The translations under genes and the position numbers were made by a program. DNA of 36,504 nt. Source: Actinomadura roseirufa. GTDB lineage: Bacteria; Actinomycetota; Actinomycetes; Streptosporangiales; Streptosporangiaceae. The notes below the pieces were generated by a model that did not search any database, was not told where the DNA came from, and saw only the letters and a program-made list of their open reading frames with translations. Positions 31,505 through 36,504 of this stretch are shown piece after piece (within the stretch, counting starts at the first letter, position 1; each line of letters begins with the position of its first letter). The stretch lies in NCBI RefSeq assembly GCF_900659635.1, contig NZ_CAACVB010000056.1:1-36504 (forward strand). Reading direction: 5' to 3'.

Positions 31505-31850
31505 TCGCGAAGTTTTCAACATATTTCTATCTGCAGTTTATTAACTTTGGATGCTGTTCCGTTCCAATTTGATCAACGATTATTCTCCGTTGGCACCGTT
31601 TCTTCGCATGCGGATCGTTCCAGCGCGTTTCTGGCCTGCTGAAGTGCCGATGCCCAGACGATAGCCGGGCGGGTGTGCGCCCGAGAATGGCGATTGCGGA
31701 TTGCCCCTTCTGGAGGGGCGTCCTTGTGAAGTCGCGCCGACCAGGGTGGCACGTTGCCGCCGGCGGTCTCGGTTCGGCCGGATGCGGCCGAGGGGGATGA
31801 AGCAGTAATGGTGAGATTTGTCGAACGCCGCTGTGGGAGGCGACGAGAAA
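31505..31850. other. AT-rich intergenic stretch
   Basis: A stretch, particularly 31505-31610, that is clearly AT-richer than the rest of the window. No gene supported. A short hairpin GCCCCT/AGGGGC lies at 31703-31719. The AT-richness may reflect promoter or acquired DNA. Confidence 0.45.
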
Positions 31851-31904
31851 GGCCAATCCGCAACTGCCCGGGAGGATTGTGTCCCCTGGGGTTGCGGATT
31901 GGCC
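31851..31904 (-). terminator. terminator-like hairpin after the MFS gene
   Basis: Perfect 14-bp arms GGCCAATCCGCAAC (31851-31864) and GTTGCGGATTGGCC (31891-31904) with a 26-base loop, 9 bp beyond the stop codon of the MFS gene. Confidence 0.7.
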
Positions 31905-31913
31905 CAGTGCTCG

Positions 31914-33488
31914 CTACGCGTCGCTGTTCGAGAGGGGCTTCGGGGGGCCGTCGGGAGCGGGGTCCGGGGCCGGAGCGGAGGTGTCGCGGAGGATCGCCAC
32001 GGTCAGGATCGCCAGGACGAAGAAGGTCAGCGTGGCGGTCACCGCGACCGCGTTGAGGCCGCTGCAGAAGGCGGAGCGGGCGGCGTCCAGCAGGTCGACG
32101 GACGGTGCGCCGGGCAGAGGGCGGGCCGCGGTCACGGCTCCGGTGATGCTCTCGCGGGCGTCGTCGGCGGCCCGGGCGGGGAGGCCGGACGGCAGTCTCA
32201 GCCGGTCCCGGTAGACGTAGGTGCCGAGACTGCCGAGCGCGGCCACGCCGACGGCGACGCCGAACTCGCCGCCGGTCTCCGACATCGCCGCGACCGCTCC
32301 GGCCTTCTCCGGCGGGGCGGACGCCAGGAGCGTGTTCATCGTGAGGGTCATCGGCAGGGCGATCCCGCCGGACGCGAGGACGAGACCGGCCACCAGCAGC
32401 GGCGTCTGCCCGGCGCCGTCGATCTGGGTGTGCAGGAGGAACCCCGCGCAGCCGAGCAGCAGCCCGGCGGCCATCAGGTGGCCGGTGCGGACCCGCCGTG
32501 CCAGGGCCGGGCCGAGCAGCGAGCCGGCGACCAGGGCGGCGTTCTCGGGCAGCATCCACAGGCCGGAGCGCAGGGGTGAGAAGCCTTCGACCAGCTGGAG
32601 GTAGAGGGTCGACATCAGCGTGACGCCGGACATCACGATCCCGCCCATCAGCATGATCCCCAGGGCGGTGCTGAAACCGCGGTCACGGAACAGGCGCAGG
32701 TCCAGCAGGGGGTCGGCCAGGCCGTGCTGTCGCCGGACGAACAAGGCGCCGAACACCGCCCCGGCGGCCAGCGCGGCGACCGGGACGGGGTGCACGCCCT
32801 CGCGGGCCAGTTCCTTGAGCCCGTAGATGGCGGGGAGGACGGCCGCGAGCGAGAGGGCGACGCTGGTCAGGTCGAGCCGCCCCGCCTCGGCGTCCCTGTA
32901 CTCGGGGAGGAGGAACGGGCCGACGATCAGGAGCAGCGCCATGCAGGGGACGCCGAGCAGGAACGCCGACCCCCACCAGAAGTTCTGCAGCAGCAGGCCG
33001 CCGACGACCGGGCCGAGGGCCATGCCGCCCATGAAGCAGCCGAACCAGACGCTGATCGCGGTGCCCATCTGCCGCGGGTCGGTGAACATGTTCCGGATCA
33101 GGGCCATGGTGGACGGCATCAGCGTCGCGCCGGCGACGCCGAGCAGGGCCCTGGTGACGATCAGCATTTCCGGGGACGTGGCGTAGGCCGCCGCCACCGA
33201 GAGGGCGCCGAACGCGGCGGCGCCGATCAGCAGCAGTCTCCGGCGGCCGACCCGGTCGCCCAGTGTGCCCATCGTGACCAGGAACCCGGCCAGCAGGAAC
33301 GCGTAGACGTCCATGATCCAGAGCTGCTGCGGGCCGCCGGCGCCGAGATCGGAGCCGAGGCTCGGCAGCGCCAGGTAGAGGACGCTGATGTCCAGCGACA
33401 GCAGGACGGTGGGGAGGGCGAGGACCGCCAGGCCGATCCATTCCCGCCGGGTCGCCTTGGGACCGGGCGGGACGTTGTCGCCGGACAT
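31914..33488 (-). CDS. DHA2-type MFS drug efflux transporter
   Basis: A 524-aa 14-helix drug:H+ antiporter of the major facilitator superfamily. The start of helix 1 (LSLDISVLYLALPSLGSDL) has the DHA2 D-x-x-x-x-x-x-ALP motif. LVTMGTLGDRVGRRRLLL is motif A. ALLGVAGATLMPSTMALI and GGMALGPVVGGLLL are motif C-like glycine helices. GSFVVxx-type drug specificity cannot be read. The RBS GGAAGGAA precedes the ATG at 33488. It lies 29 bp downstream of the DHFR-like gene and is co-transcribed with it. Confidence 0.9.
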   Translation of the reverse strand: MSGDNVPPGPKATRREWIGLAVLALPTVLLSLDISVLYLALPSLGSDLGAGGPQQLWIMDVYAFLLAGFLVTMGTLGDRVGRRRLLLIGAAAFGALSVAAAYATSPEMLIVTRALLGVAGATLMPSTMALIRNMFTDPRQMGTAISVWFGCFMGGMALGPVVGGLLLQNFWWGSAFLLGVPCMALLLIVGPFLLPEYRDAEAGRLDLTSVALSLAAVLPAIYGLKELAREGVHPVPVAALAAGAVFGALFVRRQHGLADPLLDLRLFRDRGFSTALGIMLMGGIVMSGVTLMSTLYLQLVEGFSPLRSGLWMLPENAALVAGSLLGPALARRVRTGHLMAAGLLLGCAGFLLHTQIDGAGQTPLLVAGLVLASGGIALPMTLTMNTLLASAPPEKAGAVAAMSETGGEFGVAVGVAALGSLGTYVYRDRLRLPSGLPARAADDARESITGAVTAARPLPGAPSVDLLDAARSAFCSGLNAVAVTATLTFFVLAILTVAILRDTSAPAPDPAPDGPPKPLSNSDA

Positions 33489-33517
33489 CGTGCTTCCTTC
33501 CGGTTCGCGCGGCCCGG

Positions 33518-34063
33518 TTACGGGCGCGGAGCGGTGGAGTAGGTGACGGAGAGGGCGCCCGTGTCGAAGGCGCGGGACTCGACGAGGCCGAAGGTCGCAT
33601 GGTCGAGCCCCTCCTCGAAGAGGCGTTCGCCGGTGCCGGCGACGACCGGGTCGATGATCAGCCGCAGCTCGTCCAGCAGGCCCGCGCGGAGCAGGGCGCG
33701 GACGACCGAGACGCTGCCGGTGACGGCGATGCCGCCGCCCGGCCCGTCCTTCAGCTCGCGGACCCGCGCGGCGATGTCCCCGGCGGCGGGGGTGGAGTTG
33801 TTCCAGGCCAGGTCGGTGAGCGTCGTCGTGTAGACGATCTTGTGGATGCCGTTCATCAGGTCGGCCAGCCGGCCGCTCTCGTCCGGCCAGTAGCCGGCGT
33901 GCTCCAGGTAGGTGGCGCGCCCCAGCAGCATCGTGTCCGACGCGGCCAGCGTCTCCTCGGTCAGCGCGGCCATCGCGTCGGTGTGGAACGGGATGTGCCA
34001 CTTCTCCGGGGCGTCGACGACTCCGTCCAGCGTCGAGAACAGCTCCGCGGTGATCCTTCGCAT
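33518..34063 (-). CDS. dihydrofolate reductase family / RibD C-terminal domain protein
   Basis: A 181-aa DHFR-fold (RibD_C-like) protein: MRRITAELFSTLDGVVDAP at the N-terminus, DTMLLGRATYLEHAGYW, IHKIVYTTTL, GGGIAVTGSVSVVRALLRAGLLDEL, and the family's IDPVVAGTGERLF. Actinomycetes have many such stand-alone homologues, often in operons with or next to efflux or resistance regulators; their reactions are mostly unknown. It precedes the MFS gene on the minus strand. The operator region lies at 34126-34159. Confidence 0.85.
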   Translation of the reverse strand: MRRITAELFSTLDGVVDAPEKWHIPFHTDAMAALTEETLAASDTMLLGRATYLEHAGYWPDESGRLADLMNGIHKIVYTTTLTDLAWNNSTPAAGDIAARVRELKDGPGGGIAVTGSVSVVRALLRAGLLDELRLIIDPVVAGTGERLFEEGLDHATFGLVESRAFDTGALSVTYSTAPRP

Positions 34064-34125
34064 GGTGGGGCTCCCTGTCGGGGTCGGGCGCGGTCCGTCC
34101 GCGCGATGCGGCCACTCTGGCAGTG

Positions 34126-34159
34126 GACAACTCTTCTTGTCAAGGACAAAATTTTTGTC
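34126..34159 (-). promoter_or_regulatory. promoter with two GACAA inverted repeats
   Basis: GACAA-N6-TTGTC (34126-34141) and GACAAAATTTTTGTC (34145-34159, perfect 7-bp arms) lie 62-96 bp before the DHFR-like ATG. A minus-strand TTGACA (34143-34138) sits within them. The symmetry suggests an operator for a MarR- or TetR-type repressor, but no such gene is adjacent. Confidence 0.6.
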
Positions 34160-34217
34160 TTGAGGCCCATGCGAAGGCCGGGCCGATCGGCGACCGGCCC
34201 GGCCTGGGAACGCGGGA

Positions 34218-35711
34218 TCAGGGAGCGGGGCGTTCGAGCCACTCGGGCCTGGACGACCCGCGTGGGACGAGGATCTGCCGGTAGCGCCCGGGTGTGGCGG
34301 ACATCCGGATCTGTTCGGTCACCCCCTGATAGCGCCCGAGCGGAGTGTCCGCCGTGAACGTCTCGGGGGGCAGGTAGGCGTGCCGCTCGCCCTTTCCGGC
34401 GACCGCGTGGGCGTAGTCCCGGTCGAAGACGCCGAGGCTGAGGATCCAGAGCGCGGCGCGGACGAGCGAGACGTGGACGCGGTAGCTGCCTCCCTCGCGG
34501 GCCCGGCGGTGCAGGGCGGCGATCACCCCCGCCGCGGTGAGCCATGCCGTGATGTAGTCGTTGACCACCATCACCGGGGGAAGCCGCGGCGCGCCCGCGC
34601 CGCCCTCCAGCGTCATGATCCCGACGAGGCTGCCCGCGGTCTGGTCGAAGCCGACGCGGCCGGCCCACGGCCCGGTCCGCCCGCACAGCGAGTTCGTCGC
34701 GTGCACGATCCCCGGGCGGACCGCCGCGGCCTCCTCCGCCGACAGGTGGATCTTCTCCAGGTACCCGGGACGGCGGTTGGCGTAGAAGACGTCCGCGCCG
34801 CGCAGCAGCGCCTGCAGGACGGCCGCGCCGTCGGCCGAGTACGGGTCGAGGAACGTGGACCGGACGCCGACGTTCGCGCTGATGTAGCTGCGCTCGTGCT
34901 CCAGCTCGTCCGGACGCCAGAGGTTCAGGACGTCGGCGCCGTGCAGGGCCAGCGCGCGTCCGACGCCCGCTCCGGCGATGACGTGTCCCATGCCGAGGGC
35001 ACGGATTCCCTCCAGCGGGTCCGCGGCGCCTTCGGGCAGGGGCTCAGGCGGGCTCTCACCGATCTTCTCGATCTCGATGAGCGGCGCGTCGGCGAGCGCC
35101 CGCCGGTACTGGGGCTCGCGGAGGAACTCCGCGGGGGAGCGCAGCATCGCCATGACGACGCCCGCCCGGGCGCCGGCCTCCTCCAGGTCACGCGCGTCCC
35201 AGCGGGCGATGGCCGCGGCGACGGCCTCGGCGTCGTCGGGGACGCCCAGGAGCCGCTGCGCCGCCACCTTGATCTTGGGGTACATGTTCTGCGGCATGAC
35301 CCAGCGCCCGTCCCGGCTGCGGTAGAAGGACCAGCCGAGCGCGTCGCTGGGGTTGGACGACTCGCTGAGCGGACTACCGTTGATCAGCTCCCAGCGGCGG
35401 TCGTAGAAGGGGCTGAGCCGGTGCGGTGCGGACCGCAGGTCCACCTCGACGTCCTGGCCGCCGCCGCCCCGCAGCCGCCAGAGCGCGGCCACCGCCGCGG
35501 CCTTGGCCGCCAGCGCGAGGGCCGCGGCGGCCCCGATCCGCAGCGGGCTCGGGACGACGGGGTCCGCGCCGTGGAACACGAAACCGCCGCCGGTGCCGGT
35601 GGCCATCGGCCCGAGATCCGCCAGCACCTCGTCCAGCGCGGCGCGCGCGGCGAAACCGTCGTGCGCGGCCGGTGCGGCGAGCGCCGCTTCGATCTTGGTG
35701 GTGAGGGACAT
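34218..35711 (-). CDS. CaiB/BaiF-type (family III) CoA transferase
   Basis: A 497-aa member of the family III CoA-transferases, which move CoA between carboxylic acids. The canonical N-terminal block (MGHVIAGAGVGRALALHGADV then NLWRPDELEHERSY) appears only after ~240 residues. YANRRPGYLEKIHLSAEEAA and FDQTAGSLVGIM follow, the latter in the region that holds the catalytic Asp in characterised members. The first ~240 residues resemble the C-terminal half of other family members, so the chain is longer and in unusual order. RBS GGGGAGG before the ATG at 35711. It lies 11 bp after the SDR gene and is probably co-transcribed. Confidence 0.85.
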   Translation of the reverse strand: MSLTTKIEAALAAPAAHDGFAARAALDEVLADLGPMATGTGGGFVFHGADPVVPSPLRIGAAAALALAAKAAAVAALWRLRGGGGQDVEVDLRSAPHRLSPFYDRRWELINGSPLSESSNPSDALGWSFYRSRDGRWVMPQNMYPKIKVAAQRLLGVPDDAEAVAAAIARWDARDLEEAGARAGVVMAMLRSPAEFLREPQYRRALADAPLIEIEKIGESPPEPLPEGAADPLEGIRALGMGHVIAGAGVGRALALHGADVLNLWRPDELEHERSYISANVGVRSTFLDPYSADGAAVLQALLRGADVFYANRRPGYLEKIHLSAEEAAAVRPGIVHATNSLCGRTGPWAGRVGFDQTAGSLVGIMTLEGGAGAPRLPPVMVVNDYITAWLTAAGVIAALHRRAREGGSYRVHVSLVRAALWILSLGVFDRDYAHAVAGKGERHAYLPPETFTADTPLGRYQGVTEQIRMSATPGRYRQILVPRGSSRPEWLERPAP

Positions 35712-35722
35712 GGGTCCTCCCC

Positions 35723-36504
35723 TCACCGGTCGCCGGCGGCGGCCGGTGCGGCGGTAGGGGCGGGGGACGCGCGGCCGGTGCCGTGATCGGTCGCCTCGGC
35801 CAGGTGCCGCCACCGCCGCGTCTCCTCGGCGACCGCGGTGAGCTTGGCCTCGACGCGGTCGAGGCAGTCGGCGCCGAGCTGGAGCCGCAGCGGCGGCCGC
35901 GAGGACCGGGAGAGCTCGACGATGACGTCGGCCGCCTTCACCGGATCGCCGGGCTGCGCGCCGTCGGCGCGTGCGAACTCGCGGCGCCGGGCTCCCGCCG
36001 TGGCGGCGTAGTCGTCGATGGTCAGCGCGGCCTGGCGCAGGCTCGACGGCGCGAGGAAGTCCGTGCGGAACTGCCCCGGCTCCACGACCGTCACCGCGAT
36101 GCCGAGTCCGGAGACCTCGGCCTGGAGGGCCTCGGTGATGCCCTCCACGGCGAACTTGGTCGCCCCGTAGATGCCCGATCCGGCGCCCTGGCAGAACCCG
36201 GCGACCGAGCCGATGTTGATGATGTGCCCGGCCCGCCGCGCCCGCATGAGCGGCAGCACCGCGCGGGTCACCCGCAGCAGTCCGAGCACGTTCGTCTCGA
36301 ACAGCTCCGCGACCTGCGCGTCCGTCGTCTCCTCGATGGCGCCGGCCAGCCCGTGCCCGGCGTTGTTGACCAGCACGTCGATGGCGCCGAACCGGTCGGC
36401 CGCCCGGCGGGCCGCGGAGCGCGCCGCGGCCTCGTCGGTCACGTCCAGGGGCAGCGCGAGCACCCGGTCCGCCGTCGCGTCGCCGCCGGCGCCGAGGGCC
36501 CGCC
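35723..36504 (-). CDS. short-chain dehydrogenase/reductase, N-terminus cut by window end
   Basis: The frame is open to the right edge, so the Rossmann GxxxGxG start lies outside. What remains shows DVTDEAAAR, VLVNNAGHGLAGAIEE (NNAG), INIGSVAGFCQGAGSGIYGATKFAVEG over two stretches with the catalytic Ser and YxxxK, and VVEPGQFRTDF. It is a classical SDR oxidoreductase using NAD(P)H. Substrate unknown. Located directly upstream of the CoA transferase gene in the same transcriptional direction. The final residues are Ala/Pro-rich. Confidence 0.9.
   Translation of the reverse strand, partial: RALGAGGDATADRVLALPLDVTDEAAARSAARRAADRFGAIDVLVNNAGHGLAGAIEETTDAQVAELFETNVLGLLRVTRAVLPLMRARRAGHIINIGSVAGFCQGAGSGIYGATKFAVEGITEALQAEVSGLGIAVTVVEPGQFRTDFLAPSSLRQAALTIDDYAATAGARRREFARADGAQPGDPVKAADVIVELSRSSRPPLRLQLGADCLDRVEAKLTAVAEETRRWRHLAEATDHGTGRASPAPTAAPAAAGDR

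Noticed and set aside
31527..31856. 109-aa minus-strand frame in the AT-rich intergenic stretch
   Set aside because: No RBS, no recognisable domain, and it crosses a hairpin; composition is not protein-like.
1..36504. tRNA or rRNA genes
   Set aside because: I saw no tRNA-like cloverleaf or conserved rRNA segments while reading; a dedicated covariance search was not possible.

Overview
The window is very GC-rich, densely coding DNA with the gene content of a filamentous actinomycete. XRE-TPR regulators paired with small orphan proteins, a Tat-exported sulfatase with its formylglycine-generating enzyme, DUF4360 secreted proteins and a PhoP-type PHO box all fit. An Actinomadura/Streptosporangiales-like host is my inference; no rRNA or tRNA is present to test it.

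Positions 1-5000 hold the end of a CGNR zinc-finger regulator, an unknown gene, a small secreted disulfide protein, and an XRE-TPR regulator with two small partner genes. Beside these lie a decayed second copy of the first partner gene and a truncated 2H phosphoesterase. A FAD monooxygenase follows at 5032-6333.

Positions 6470-15240 are the most unusual part. One module is present three times: a phosphotransferase-fold kinase gene, a conserved leader of about 250 bp starting at the kinase stop codon, and a CRISPR array of 30-nt repeats with 34-40-nt spacers. The middle copy is intact. It is preceded by an XRE-TPR regulator, a 195-aa unknown and a 172-aa WHxF/LHxxxY protein. In the left copy the kinase and the 172-aa gene are pseudogenes; in the right copy only a kinase stub survives. 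All three leaders keep the same large imperfect hairpin. No cas gene lies in the window. Repeats in arrays 2 and 3 decay progressively away from the leader. Between arrays 2 and 3 sit a TetR gene with twin operators, a decayed efflux-pump remnant and a SnoaL-like gene.

Positions 15445-24515 contain a sulfatase-FGE pair, then, after a gap of about 1.1 kb, a six-gene operon on the minus strand: SnoaL-like, alpha/beta hydrolase, nitrilase-superfamily hydrolase, DUF2848, HpaB-type flavin monooxygenase and flavin reductase. A divergent FadR-type GntR regulator and two palindromes control its promoter. It looks like a catabolic operon for an aromatic or other oxidisable compound, but no ring-cleavage dioxygenase is visible.

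Positions 24912-36504 carry an HxlR/SnoaL divergent pair, a PiT phosphate permease with a PHO box, a GT-C-type mannosyltransferase-like membrane protein, tandem DUF4360 secreted proteins, a DHFR-like/MFS efflux operon with operator palindromes, and a CoA-transferase/SDR operon cut by the window end.
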